From Bacteroidetes bacterium GWF2_38_335 (lineage in GTDB: Bacteria > Bacteroidota > Bacteroidia > Bacteroidales > GWF2-38-335), in the NCBI GenBank assembly GCA_001769535.1, contig MEOH01000011.1, forward strand, positions 62,001-126,000: a stretch of 64,000 bases of DNA. The letters are read 5' to 3'. Numbering within the stretch: position 1 is the first letter of the stretch; the number at the start of each line of letters is the position of its first letter. The translations under genes and the position numbers were made by a program. Of the stretch, positions 41,653-50,686 are shown piece after piece. A model generated the notes under the pieces. It was not told the DNA's origin. It did not search any database and saw only the letters and a program-made list of their open reading frames with translations.

Positions 41653-42381
41653 TTACCTTGTTAAAACCACATAATCTTTGAGTAATGTCTGAAGGAAAAC
41701 AAGCTTGTTTTTTTCCGGTTCGCTTATCAACAGCAGCGCACAAACTTTTTTAACCAGCAACCTGATGGCTTCGGTGTGTGCTTTGTTCGGATGCCTGTTG
41801 TATCGGTCAATGGTTTTTTTAATTAGCACCATATCCTGTTCGGGCAGTTTCTTAACTTCGGGATAAGTAACCTGATAATTTTCAGAAGATTTTATCGACA
41901 AAATATCCTTTAAGCTAAACTCCAGTTTTGATTTCAGTCTGACTACCGCAGTATTGGAAAGCTGACAACCAAGTCTCTGTCCATATTGTGAGGAACTGAT
42001 CAGCACTGTGGCAACCGATCCCAAAGAAAGGTAGATATCAATGGACCTGAATGCCCATCTGATAGCAATATCCGTTATTGAAAGTTCTGACCCGTCGATT
42101 TTAAATATTTTAATTCCCATAGCCTTTTTTCCAATGGATTGCCCGCTGAAAATCAACTCTGATACCGGAGTATAAAGGAAAATAACGGGCAAAATCACAA
42201 AATACTGGAAATAATCCAGAGAAAGGGAATTGAATAATAAATTGGTAAGAATTCTGAAAATCAATATGCTTGCCACCATAACCAGCACATCAATGATATA
42301 GGCTACCATTCTTTCCTGATATGAAGAAATTTCATAAGAAATGGTCACTTTTTGTGATGTTGTGATGTCAATCGTGCGCAT
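41653..42381 (-). CDS. RDD-family membrane protein
   Basis: A 242-residue protein. The N-terminal RDD domain has three membrane helices and the family's polar motifs (SYQERMVAYIIDVLVMVASI, then FSGQSIGKKAMGIKIFKIDG and ITDIAIRWAFRSIDI). The C-terminal ~100 residues are cytoplasmic and unassigned. It faces the SpoIIM-MoxR-DUF58 operon across a 111-bp divergent gap, an arrangement common in Bacteroidota. A TATTTTTG box (complement 42399-42406) lies just upstream. Its biochemical role is not established. Confidence 0.88.
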   Translation of the reverse strand: MRTIDITTSQKVTISYEISSYQERMVAYIIDVLVMVASILIFRILTNLLFNSLSLDYFQYFVILPVIFLYTPVSELIFSGQSIGKKAMGIKIFKIDGSELSITDIAIRWAFRSIDIYLSLGSVATVLISSSQYGQRLGCQLSNTAVVRLKSKLEFSLKDILSIKSSENYQVTYPEVKKLPEQDMVLIKKTIDRYNRHPNKAHTEAIRLLVKKVCALLLISEPEKNKLVFLQTLLKDYVVLTR

Positions 42382-42492
42382 ATAAAATTACTGGTTTTCA
42401 AAAATACTTTTTTTTTGCAATAACTCACCCTTACATGTCTTGTTTCTCCATTATTTTAATATTTTTACAAAATTAAACTTGGTATTTGGGTT

Positions 42493-44376
42493 ATGCAAGA
42501 AACAAAATTCATTGAGCAAAATAAACAAAAATGGTCAGATTTTGAGAAAATCTTGCAGGATAAAAAGAAAGATCCGGATAAGCTCAGTGAGCTTTTTATT
42601 GAAGTAACCGATGATCTTTCCTATTCCAGAACATTTTACCCAAACCGCTCGGTGAGTGTTTATCTGAACAATATTGCCCAAAAAATATTTCCCGAAATTT
42701 ACAAAAGCAAAAAAATCAGTACAGGCAGGTTTGTTACTTTCTGGAAGGATGAGGTCCCTTCAATGATTTGGTACACACGCAAACAGTTTATTCTGGCTTT
42801 CTCGATTTTTGTAATTTCCATGCTTGTGGGCATTGTTTCATCTGCCAATGATCCTTCATTTCCTTCAGTGATTTTAGGCCAGGATTACATCTCAATGACC
42901 GATCGCAATATCGAAATGGGCGATCCCATGGCTATTTATAAAAGCCGAAACGAGGGCGATATGTTTCTTGGAATAACCTATAACAACCTGATGGTGGCTT
43001 TTTACACTTTTGTGATGGGTGTTCTTTTTTCAGTGGGATCGGCAGCTTTTCTGATATTTAACGGAATCATGGTGGGAACTTTTCAGTATTATTTCTTGCA
43101 GAAAGGTCTTTTTGTCGATTCGTTTCTCACTATCTGGCAACATGGTACCATTGAAATTTCCTGTATAATAATTGCCGGAGCAGCAGGCATTACACTTGGT
43201 CAGGGATTGGTTTTTCCCGGCTCATATTCACGCGGGCAGTCTTTTCAAATGTCGGCACGACGGGGCATAGTTATTATGCTGGGAATTGCTCCGCTTATAA
43301 TTCTTGCCGGATTTATTGAAAGTTTTATCACCAGACATACAGGTGTGCCTGATGCAGTGAGGTTAACAAGCATCCTTCTTTCATTGCTTTTTATTTTGTT
43401 TTACTTTGTTTGGCTTCCCTGGCATAAATACCGCAGCGGATCACTGGTTCCGGTAAAAACCGCAAAATTGCAACCTGAAAACCTCATTGTGCCTTCGGTT
43501 AATACTGTTCAGTCAAATGGCGAATTGTTTATTGATACTTTCAATGTTTTTAAGAAAAATTTCGGCAAATTGATTTCAGTTGCTGTTTTGACTTCAATAA
43601 TATATGTCCTTTTTATCCGCTATTACCTTCCCGAGGGATATACATACAATTTCAAGGTTTCGGATAATAATGGCGGATTGAAATTTCTGTTCTCATCCTT
43701 GCCTTATCTGAAAAATTACTTTTTGTATAATGATTACAATTCGCTGATGTGGATTAACACAACAGTGATGTTTGTTTTAACGTTTGGAGTACTGTTTTAT
43801 ATTAAGAAACTTACTGAATCAGGATCTTACAAGGTTAAAGTTAAATTTTCCGAGTTGGTGATTTTTGCTTTAATGTCAATCTTAAATATTCTTCCTGTTC
43901 TTGTTCTTATTGCCCTGGCTTTGATTAAATCGAATATACTGGTATGGATATTATTCCTTTTTTTCTTGCCATTGGTGTCATTGCTCTTTTTTATTGTTGT
44001 GAAGGAACGGGTAATGATTTTTACTACTTTTAAGAAAATGAACGGACTGATTGCAGGAAATTTTTCCAGGGTATTAGGGCTGTATGGGGTTATTTTTCTG
44101 CTTGGATTTGGATATTTTATGATCGTTTGTTCTCCGATGATATCCTTTTTATTTGATTTTTTAATGCAAAATATCACATTGGATCCTGAAATGTTTCACA
44201 TGGCTTTTGTTTTATTTACAACCTTTTTCATTGTAATTGGTTTTGTTTTGATTTATGCTTTTCTGATGGCAGGAGCAGGATTGTTGTATTACACACTTGT
44301 TGAAATAAATTTTTCACCCGCTTTGATGGAAAGCATCCGGAATATTGGAGAAAAAAAGAAAAATGGGAAAAAGTAA
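42493..44376 (+). CDS. SpoIIM-family (stage II sporulation protein M-like) membrane protein
   Basis: A 627-residue polytopic protein. After a cytoplasmic helical start (MQETKFIEQNKQKWSDFEKI), residues ~100-310 form the SpoIIM domain (FILAFSIFVISMLVGIVSSA, then NNLMVAFYTFVMGVLFSVG and WQHGTIEISCIIIAGAAGI). The remaining half has further transmembrane helices. The organism is not expected to sporulate. In Bacteroidota these proteins head an operon with DUF4129, DUF4350, MoxR and DUF58 partners, as here. The next gene starts inside its end. Confidence 0.88.
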   Translation: MQETKFIEQNKQKWSDFEKILQDKKKDPDKLSELFIEVTDDLSYSRTFYPNRSVSVYLNNIAQKIFPEIYKSKKISTGRFVTFWKDEVPSMIWYTRKQFILAFSIFVISMLVGIVSSANDPSFPSVILGQDYISMTDRNIEMGDPMAIYKSRNEGDMFLGITYNNLMVAFYTFVMGVLFSVGSAAFLIFNGIMVGTFQYYFLQKGLFVDSFLTIWQHGTIEISCIIIAGAAGITLGQGLVFPGSYSRGQSFQMSARRGIVIMLGIAPLIILAGFIESFITRHTGVPDAVRLTSILLSLLFILFYFVWLPWHKYRSGSLVPVKTAKLQPENLIVPSVNTVQSNGELFIDTFNVFKKNFGKLISVAVLTSIIYVLFIRYYLPEGYTYNFKVSDNNGGLKFLFSSLPYLKNYFLYNDYNSLMWINTTVMFVLTFGVLFYIKKLTESGSYKVKVKFSELVIFALMSILNILPVLVLIALALIKSNILVWILFLFFLPLVSLLFFIVVKERVMIFTTFKKMNGLIAGNFSRVLGLYGVIFLLGFGYFMIVCSPMISFLFDFLMQNITLDPEMFHMAFVLFTTFFIVIGFVLIYAFLMAGAGLLYYTLVEINFSPALMESIRNIGEKKKNGKK

Positions 44377-45043
44377 ATGCCTCATATTGATTTTATTTTT
44401 GCTTCTGTTTTTTTTCTCAGCAAAATCAGCAGCCGGAGAGGATTTGCGAAAATTTGACCGTGAAGAATGGGAAGATATGACCGAGGGGGTTGATTATACT
44501 GAGGAGCAGAAACCACCCGAGGACCTAAATTCCAATCCCATTGAATTGCCCGGTCAATCATCTTGGTTTGGTGATGCCGGACCAGTTTTACAGATAGTAT
44601 TATATGTACTGATTGGTGCTCTGATAATTTTTATCCTTTACAAGCTCATCAAAAGCAACATTTTTGTCAGAAATAAGAAAGTATCGGCCAAAAAAGTTTT
44701 TTCCATTGAGGATGCAGATGAGCATATCCACGAATCCGACCTTGAGCGTTTTCTGAGGGAATCTCTTGAAAATAAAGATTACAGACAGGCTGTGAGGATA
44801 TATTATCTGATGGTAATCCGCGGACTGTCAATGAAAAATTTGATAAACTGGCAAAAGGATAAAACAAATTTCCAATATCTTATGGAAGTCCGGAAATCTG
44901 ATTTGTACACCGGATTCTCAGATCTCACATTGTTTTACGAGCAAATCTGGTACGGAAATGCCATGATTGAAGAAAATATTTTCAACAAATTGTCACCTGT
45001 TTTTAAAAGTTTTATTGAGGAGATAAACAAAAAGAAAATTTGA
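44363..45043 (+). CDS. DUF4129-type membrane protein
   Basis: A 226-residue protein from ATG 44363 (signal peptide MGKSKCLILILFLLLFFFSA); an upstream ATG at 44345 would add six charged residues before the signal. One transmembrane helix lies near residues 75-95 (LQIVLYVLIGALIIFILYKL). The C-terminal cytoplasmic part (ADEHIHESDLERFLRESLEN, then YRQAVRIYYLMVIRGL) fits the DUF4129 region found between SpoIIM and MoxR genes. It overlaps the SpoIIM gene by 14 bp. Confidence 0.8.
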   Translation: MGKSKCLILILFLLLFFFSAKSAAGEDLRKFDREEWEDMTEGVDYTEEQKPPEDLNSNPIELPGQSSWFGDAGPVLQIVLYVLIGALIIFILYKLIKSNIFVRNKKVSAKKVFSIEDADEHIHESDLERFLRESLENKDYRQAVRIYYLMVIRGLSMKNLINWQKDKTNFQYLMEVRKSDLYTGFSDLTLFYEQIWYGNAMIEENIFNKLSPVFKSFIEEINKKKI

Positions 45044-46269
45044 AAAAAAATTATACCATATTGATTGTCGTAGGTATAGCTGTTGCTGTTATTGCATTGG
45101 TATTTTTTAGTATGCAGAAAAAAAAGGATAAAAATTTTGACTGGTCACAAACCTATATGGATCAGGATAAAAATCCTTATGGTACATATTATATTTATGA
45201 AATGTTACAGGGTTATTTCGAAGGTTATGAATTCGAAGACCTGAAAACAAATTTTGCCGAAACCGACCTTGAAAATCTTGAGGAACCGGCCATCTATATT
45301 TTTGTAGGAGATTATCAGGGATGGGATTACAAAGATTGCAGCGATTTCCTTGATTTTATTTCAAAAGGTAACCAGGGGTTTATTTCTGCCCGCATTGTTC
45401 CTGATGATCTGATGAATATGATAAATAATTGGTATTCAAAAAAATACGACGGCAATTTATTTTTTACTGCCCGCAAAGCAAATGCAACTTTCACTGAATA
45501 TGAAAATGCCGGGCCGTTTTCTTTTAATTTTAAAGAAAAGGATTTTGATTCATTTTATAAATGGGATTATTTCAACAAAATTGTCACTGAACATGAGATA
45601 TTGGGCTATATTGGAGAAAAGGAAAATTTTGTAAAAATCCCATATGGTGAGGGTGTTTTGTATTTGCATAGCACGCCGCTTACTTTTACCAATTTTCATA
45701 TGATAGAAGATAAGGGATATGAGCATGCCTCACTGGTTTTTTCATATCTGGAACCTGCCAATATTTATTGGGATAAAAAGTTGGCTGTTGACCGCAATAT
45801 AACTGAAAAACCCAAAAACAGAAATTCCGTTAGTCCGCTCAGCTATATCCTGTCGCAGCAAAGTCTCCGCTGGGCATGGTACCTGCTTGTTTTGCTGGTT
45901 GTAATGTTTTTCCTGTTCAGATCAAAGCGCCGGCAGCGAATTATTCCGGTTATCCTGCCAAACGTGAATACCTCGCTGGAATTTGCCAAGACAATAGGCC
46001 GGCTTTATTACAAGCAAAACGACCACCAGAAGCTGGCTGGTTATAAAGTACGGAATTTCACACTTTTTGTCAGAAACCGTTACCGGATTTCAACAAAAAC
46101 CATTGATAATAAATTTGCCGAGCGGCTTGCCGAAAAATCGGAAACATCATTAAAAGACATACAATATATTGTAAATACAATCAATTATATTAATGAAAAT
46201 CAGATATCCGGCGACCTGTTGATTCAGTTCCATCTGGCCCTGGATACATTTTATAAAAACTGTAAATAA
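45040..46269 (+). CDS. DUF4350-type membrane protein
   Basis: A 409-residue protein starting at a TTG that overlaps the previous stop (TTGA). An N-terminal helix (about 5-22) is followed by a periplasmic DUF4350-like domain (YGTYYIYEMLQGYFEGYEFE ... PAIYIFVGDYQGWD). A second transmembrane helix lies near residues 284-298 (WYLLVLLVVMFFLFR) and a cytoplasmic helical tail ends the protein. This family occurs in MoxR/DUF58 operons, as here. Function unknown. Confidence 0.82.
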   Translation: MKKNYTILIVVGIAVAVIALVFFSMQKKKDKNFDWSQTYMDQDKNPYGTYYIYEMLQGYFEGYEFEDLKTNFAETDLENLEEPAIYIFVGDYQGWDYKDCSDFLDFISKGNQGFISARIVPDDLMNMINNWYSKKYDGNLFFTARKANATFTEYENAGPFSFNFKEKDFDSFYKWDYFNKIVTEHEILGYIGEKENFVKIPYGEGVLYLHSTPLTFTNFHMIEDKGYEHASLVFSYLEPANIYWDKKLAVDRNITEKPKNRNSVSPLSYILSQQSLRWAWYLLVLLVVMFFLFRSKRRQRIIPVILPNVNTSLEFAKTIGRLYYKQNDHQKLAGYKVRNFTLFVRNRYRISTKTIDNKFAERLAEKSETSLKDIQYIVNTINYINENQISGDLLIQFHLALDTFYKNCK

Positions 46270-46270
46270 T

Positions 46271-47356
46271 ATGGAAGAAAACAATTTTACACCTGCAAAT
46301 GAAAACATTCCGGCCGACGGAACCCATTCTGAAAGCGCACAAAACCCAGGTCAGGTTGCAGGCAATTTCGCAGCCCCTGAAATGATGTATGGTGGAGCAG
46401 CAAATCCCGGTATTGCCCGAATCCGTGAAATGGTTCAGAAAATAAGGACCGAGCTTCATAAAGTTGTTGTGGGACAGGATGAAATGATAGATCTCATGCT
46501 TGTTGGGTTATTTACCAACGGTCATATCCTGCTCGAAGGTGTACCTGGAATTGCAAAAACAGTTTCAGCTAAACTACTCGCAAAGTCCATTTCCACAGGA
46601 TTTTCGAGGATGCAGTTCACGCCTGATTTAATGCCAACAGACATCGTGGGGACTTCTATTTTCAATTTGAAAACATCTGAATTTAACTTTGTTAAAGGTC
46701 CGGTTTTCTCAAATATCGTATTGATTGATGAGATAAACCGTTCGCCTGCAAAAACCCAGGCAGCTTTGTTTGAGGTAATGGAAGAGCGCCAGGTAACTGT
46801 TGATGGTACCACTTATAAAATGGGATTCCCGTTTATGGTATTGGCAACACAAAATCCCATTGAGCAGGAGGGAACCTATAAGCTTCCCGAGGCTCAACTC
46901 GACAGGTTTTTGTTCAGGGTAAAGCTGAAATATCCGTCACTTTCAGAAGAAATACAGATTCTGACACGTTTCCGCGAAGATTTTTCATCAAACGTGATAA
47001 ATACGGTAAATCCGGTTATCAGTCCGGATGAAATAAAATACTGTCAGAGCGAAGTTGAAAAAATCTTCATCAAGGATGAACTCATTAAGTACATTGCTGC
47101 AATTGTTGACAGCACCAGGAATAATCCCGAGCTCTTTCTGGGGGCATCACCCAGAGCATCCCTTTCAATAATGAAATCTGCAAAGGCACTGGCAGCAATC
47201 AATGGTAGGGGATTTGTTACGCCTGATGATATCCAATATGTTGCCGTTCCGGTAATGAATCACCGAATGATACTTTCGCCCGAAGTAGAGCTTGAGGGAA
47301 CTGAAATAGAAGATGTAATTAAATCAGTAATTAAAAAGATAGAAGTGCCCAGATGA
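46271..47356 (+). CDS. MoxR-family AAA+ ATPase
   Basis: A 361-residue ATPase of the MoxR type (AAA_3 plus lid). After a low-complexity N-terminus, Walker A reads LLEGVPGIAKTVSAKLLA (about residues 86-103), then the MoxR markers RMQFTPDLMPTDIVGT, Walker B VLIDEINRSPAKTQAALFEV and ATQNPIEQEGTYKLPEAQLD. MoxR proteins act as chaperones in maturation of metal centres or membrane complexes. It starts 1 bp after the DUF4350 stop, and its stop overlaps the DUF58 gene start by 4 bp. Confidence 0.95.
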   Translation: MEENNFTPANENIPADGTHSESAQNPGQVAGNFAAPEMMYGGAANPGIARIREMVQKIRTELHKVVVGQDEMIDLMLVGLFTNGHILLEGVPGIAKTVSAKLLAKSISTGFSRMQFTPDLMPTDIVGTSIFNLKTSEFNFVKGPVFSNIVLIDEINRSPAKTQAALFEVMEERQVTVDGTTYKMGFPFMVLATQNPIEQEGTYKLPEAQLDRFLFRVKLKYPSLSEEIQILTRFREDFSSNVINTVNPVISPDEIKYCQSEVEKIFIKDELIKYIAAIVDSTRNNPELFLGASPRASLSIMKSAKALAAINGRGFVTPDDIQYVAVPVMNHRMILSPEVELEGTEIEDVIKSVIKKIEVPR

Positions 47357-48687
47357 TAAGGCTGTTCAGATATCTATACCTGCCCGACAGGTTTTTTGTG
47401 CTGCTGGGAATTGTGGTGGCGGTTTTTGCCATCAGCTTTTTTCTGGATCTGTTTTTTTATGCAGGCCAGATTGCCCTGTTGAGTTTGTTTGCACTGACTT
47501 TTGTGGATATCCTGTTCCTTTTTGGGAAAAAGACTATTGTTAATGCCGGACGCAAAACACCCAAGATATTTTCTGTTGGTGATGAAAACGAAATTCATAT
47601 CAATATTGAAAATAATTATGGAATGCCTTTGTTTATCAATTTAATAGATGAAATTCCGGTTCAGTTTCAGGAAAGAAATTTTTCCATGAGCATGTTCCTT
47701 GCTCCCGGTGCGGTCAAAAAACTCAGGTATTCACTAAAGCCATTAACTCGGGGCGAATATGAGTTTCAAGACCTGAATGTTTATGTGAAATCGTTGATTG
47801 GATTGGCAGAAAGAAGAATCAGGGTGAAGTGTGGCAAAATGGTGCCGGTTTACCCTTCGGTGATTCAGATGAGAAAATTTGAACTCAAGACACTCAAAAA
47901 GATGTCGCAGTTTTATGGGATTAAGAAAATCAGACGACTGGGAGGAGGATCTGAATTCGAAGAAATCAAAAACTATGTAACAGGTGATGATTACCGCAAA
48001 ATAAACTGGAAAGCCACAAGTCGACGAAACTCGTTAATGGTTAATTTATACGAGGACGAAAAAGCCCAGCAGGTTTATGCCCTGATTGATATCAGCAGGT
48101 CAATGAGTCTTTCGCACGAAGGAATGAGTCTGCTCGATTATTCAATCAATACTTCACTGGTAATATTGAATACAGCTTTGCAGAAGCATGATAAAGCCGG
48201 ACTGATTACTTTTTCAAATGAAATTGACCGGGTAGTGCCGGCAGAGCGGAGCCGCAACCAGTTGAGAACTGTTTTGGAAGCGCTTTACAAAGTACAGGAA
48301 AGCAAGTTAGAGGCAAATTATGAAAAACTGTATATGGTTTTGAAAAATGTGGTACGTTTCAGATCCCTGATTTTCCTATACCTGAATTTTGAAAGCATAT
48401 ACTCCTTGCATAGAGTGTTGCCCATTCTCAGGAAAATAAACCGAAACCACCTGCTTGTGGTAATGTTTTTTGAAAATACTGATATAACTGAATATTCAAA
48501 AACCGATAGTGCAAATCTTGAGGAAATATATTTGAAAACCATTGCTGTAAAATTAGTAAACGACAAGCATCAGATAATACATGAATTAAAACAATACGGT
48601 ATACAGGTAATTATGAATAAACCCAATGAATTAGCGGCGAATTCAATAAACAAATATCTGGAATTAAAATCAAGGGGATTAATATAG
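47353..48687 (+). CDS. DUF58 domain protein (vWA-like)
   Basis: A 444-residue protein with two N-terminal membrane helices (about residues 12-55), a beta-rich middle and the DUF58 core: GGGSEFEEIKNYVTGDDYRK, then INWKATSRRNSLMVNLYEDE and a vWA-like start with the metal-site motif ALIDISRSMSL. It pairs with MoxR as a partner protein in many bacteria. It is the last gene of the five-gene plus-strand operon and is followed by a terminator. Confidence 0.92.
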   Translation: MIRLFRYLYLPDRFFVLLGIVVAVFAISFFLDLFFYAGQIALLSLFALTFVDILFLFGKKTIVNAGRKTPKIFSVGDENEIHINIENNYGMPLFINLIDEIPVQFQERNFSMSMFLAPGAVKKLRYSLKPLTRGEYEFQDLNVYVKSLIGLAERRIRVKCGKMVPVYPSVIQMRKFELKTLKKMSQFYGIKKIRRLGGGSEFEEIKNYVTGDDYRKINWKATSRRNSLMVNLYEDEKAQQVYALIDISRSMSLSHEGMSLLDYSINTSLVILNTALQKHDKAGLITFSNEIDRVVPAERSRNQLRTVLEALYKVQESKLEANYEKLYMVLKNVVRFRSLIFLYLNFESIYSLHRVLPILRKINRNHLLVVMFFENTDITEYSKTDSANLEEIYLKTIAVKLVNDKHQIIHELKQYGIQVIMNKPNELAANSINKYLELKSRGLI

Positions 48688-48703
48688 GAAAGCATTAAGA
48701 AGT

Positions 48704-48738
48704 AAAAAAAAAGCCCGGACAACCGGGCTTTTTTTTAT
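48704..48738. terminator. Bidirectional terminator
   Basis: An 8-bp stem AAGCCCGG (48711-48718) with CCGGGCTT (48723-48730) around ACAA has an A-run before and a T-run after. It serves the convergent genes ending at 48687 and 48735. Confidence 0.9.
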
Positions 48739-49016
48739 TCTTTATCTTTTTCTTTGCAGGCTTCGTAAGTTTCTTTGTAAACTTTTTCAAGTTTTTCCTG
48801 TTCGCCTTTGTCCATGTCTTTTACCTTTTTTTCAAGGCCTTCTTCCATTTCATCCAGCTCATCTTTGCATTTGTCTTTATCATCACCATCCAGTTTTTTG
48901 CATTCGCATCTTTTTTCAGCTAATGCTTTTACATCACCTTCAAGTCCTCCGCCGCATGAAGGCAGAATAAAAGAAATTGCGAAAATCGCAACAATCAACA
49001 ATGTTAAATTCTTCAT
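48735..49016 (-). CDS. Small Lys/Glu-rich lipoprotein
   Basis: A 93-residue protein with a lipobox ending LPSC (C21) and a GGG spacer. The mature part is a highly charged helix with coiled-coil character (CECKKLDGDD-like Cys pair, then DELDEMEEGLEKKVKDMDKG and EKVYKETYEACKEK). Three Cys in the helix could pair. It is probably a periplasmic, membrane-tethered helical protein. Family not recognised. Confidence 0.72.
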   Translation of the reverse strand: MKNLTLLIVAIFAISFILPSCGGGLEGDVKALAEKRCECKKLDGDDKDKCKDELDEMEEGLEKKVKDMDKGEQEKLEKVYKETYEACKEKDKE

Positions 49017-49135
49017 AGTAAAAAATATTAAAGGTTAATAATCAATTATGTGCTAAAAATGGGAAAAAAATATTAAAAACCAAAATTATCTTATTTTTTT
49101 TTATTTCAGGAACGGTACAAGAAAAGATTTCTTTT

Positions 49136-49825
49136 TTAAGACATGCTTTTCATAACACTGTATCCCTGAAGTTTATCTTTGTCATTGTATTGTTCTGAGC
49201 GAATAATACCTTTTCCGGGAACCCAGTATTCAACTGTATGGGTTTTTACTTTGAACATCATTTTAGTTTCAGTATCATAAGTTAATTTGTACGCTTCGAA
49301 TGTACCTGCAGGAACGGTAATGGTTTCCTTGCTTTCAATTTTGCGGTTAGTAGTAAATACAGTTATTGTCATAAGTGTCATACCCTGATTGCTGATGGTC
49401 ATTTTCAGACTTGCATCCTTAAGGGTTGTTCCAACTGTCAGGCTCGATGGCATTTCCATATCAGTTACATCATAAGATACCTGCATATCTTTGTATTGTT
49501 CAGAAACAGTTGGATCAAGAAAGTTTTTCATATCAATGTAAAAAATCCCATTTTCACATTTCATTGCATAAACCATCTTAACAGTATTTTTTCCTTTATC
49601 ATCAGAACTTTCAGTTTCAATACTCATATTATATCCTGTGGCCGAAGTGGTGTAGGTTAATACTTTTGATTTGGTTGTTCCGGTAATTTTATCTTTCGCA
49701 TCAAAAGATTGAGTTTCCCAACTGGAACCCATGGTTATTGGATAATACTGAGGACAATCCTGAGCAAAAATTTTTCCTGAAAAAACGAATAATAAAAGAG
49801 CGGCTAAAATAAAATTTGTTTTCAT
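49136..49825 (-). CDS. Exported DUF3108/TapB-like protein
   Basis: A 229-residue protein with a signal peptide (residues 1-21, ending GKIFAQ). The mature part reads DCPQYYPITMGSSWETQSFD and then TITVPAGTFEAYKLTYDTET and HTVEYWVPGKGIIRSEQYN, the all-beta layout of DUF3108-like envelope proteins. It stands alone with a good promoter upstream. Function unknown; lipocalin-like ligand binding is conceivable. Confidence 0.75.
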   Translation of the reverse strand: MKTNFILAALLLFVFSGKIFAQDCPQYYPITMGSSWETQSFDAKDKITGTTKSKVLTYTTSATGYNMSIETESSDDKGKNTVKMVYAMKCENGIFYIDMKNFLDPTVSEQYKDMQVSYDVTDMEMPSSLTVGTTLKDASLKMTISNQGMTLMTITVFTTNRKIESKETITVPAGTFEAYKLTYDTETKMMFKVKTHTVEYWVPGKGIIRSEQYNDKDKLQGYSVMKSMS

Positions 49826-49849
49826 TTTGAATAAGTTTTAAATAAAGTG

Positions 49850-49884
49850 CAAAGATAAATTAATATTTCTAAGCATAAAGCAAA
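49850..49884 (-). promoter_or_regulatory. Candidate Bacteroidota promoter
   Basis: On the minus strand, TTTG (complement at 49881-49884) and TATCTTTG (complement at 49850-49857) are spaced by 23 bp, fitting the TTTG / TAnnTTTG consensus. It is 24 bp before the ATG at 49825. Confidence 0.55.
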
Positions 49885-49963
49885 GAAAAATAATTTATTT
49901 AACAATCACATTTACAGTGCGTTAATAAAACAATAGAAAAATAATCATAATATTTGGACTGTT

Positions 49964-49997
49964 TTTGTCGATTAATCAATTAATTAGCTTATTTTTG
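49964..49997 (+). promoter_or_regulatory. Candidate Bacteroidota promoter for the RRM gene
   Basis: TTTG (49964-49967) and TATTTTTG (49990-49997) have a 22-bp spacer. The ATG at 50030 is 32 bp downstream, leaving a short AT-rich leader. It is divergent from the promoter at 49850-49884. Confidence 0.6.
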
Positions 49998-50029
49998 CAT
50001 AAAATTTAGTACTAATTAATTAATTTTTT

Positions 50030-50419
50030 ATGAACATTTTCGTTGGAAGCCTGCCCTATGATATGGAAGAGGCTGAATTAAAGCAAATTTTTGAAGAGTA
50101 CGGGGAAGTTACCTCGGCTAAAATTATTAAAGACAAATTCTCAGGCAGGAGCAAGGGTTTTGGTTTTGTTGAGATGCCAGATGATGAAAAGGCACAGAAA
50201 GCCATCGAGGAATTACATGAGGCTGAAATTGACAGCAGAAAAATTGTTGTTAACAAAGCAGAAGAAAGAAAACCCGATCAAAGAAAAGGTGGTTTTGGCG
50301 GTGGAAACCGTGGTGGTGGATTCAACCGTGGCGGCGGATTTAACCGTGGCGGTGGTAATTATCACGGAAATTCCGGCGGCGGCCAGGATAGGGGTAATAC
50401 CAGGAGATCAAGCTATTAA
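50030..50419 (+). CDS. RRM-type RNA-binding protein with Gly-rich tail
   Basis: A 129-residue protein. Residues 1-80 are one RNA-recognition motif with RNP2 NIFVGSLPYD and RNP1 SKGFGFVEM. The tail is a Gly/Arg/Asn-rich low-complexity region with repeats of GGGFNRGGGFNRGGG type, expected to be disordered and able to bind RNA non-specifically. Such proteins are common in Bacteroidota and Cyanobacteria and may help RNA folding or post-transcriptional control. It is monocistronic with its own promoter and terminator. Confidence 0.93.
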   Translation: MNIFVGSLPYDMEEAELKQIFEEYGEVTSAKIIKDKFSGRSKGFGFVEMPDDEKAQKAIEELHEAEIDSRKIVVNKAEERKPDQRKGGFGGGNRGGGFNRGGGFNRGGGNYHGNSGGGQDRGNTRRSSY

Positions 50420-50443
50420 TAATTTCTTTGAAAAAAAAATTAC

Positions 50444-50470
50444 GGGCTGCCTTTGGCGGCCCTTTTTTTT
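50444..50470 (+). terminator. Rho-independent terminator after the RRM gene
   Basis: An 8-bp stem GGGCTGCC with GGCGGCCC (one G-U pair), loop TTT, is followed by a run of eight T. The rest of the gap to 50687 holds a TATTTTTG box (50621-50628) that may be the -7 element of the next gene. Confidence 0.85.
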
Positions 50471-50686
50471 GAAAAATTTTCACTACTGACAGACTAAAAT
50501 TAGTTGTCAGGTTAACCACTTTCCACTAACATTTCATTTATATCTTCAGTACAAATTACAATAAACACAAGTTTGTTAATAAACTAATCAGTTTTTAATA
50601 CAATATTATATCTGCTTTTTTATTTTTGACGTTATAATTATTTGTAAATAAGTTTCCCTTGAAACTTTTTTAAATACTGACTTTTT

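Noticed and set aside
42493-44376. Evidence for sporulation
   Set aside because: SpoIIM-like membrane proteins are common in non-sporulating Bacteroidota within MoxR/DUF58 operons, and no other spore genes are present.
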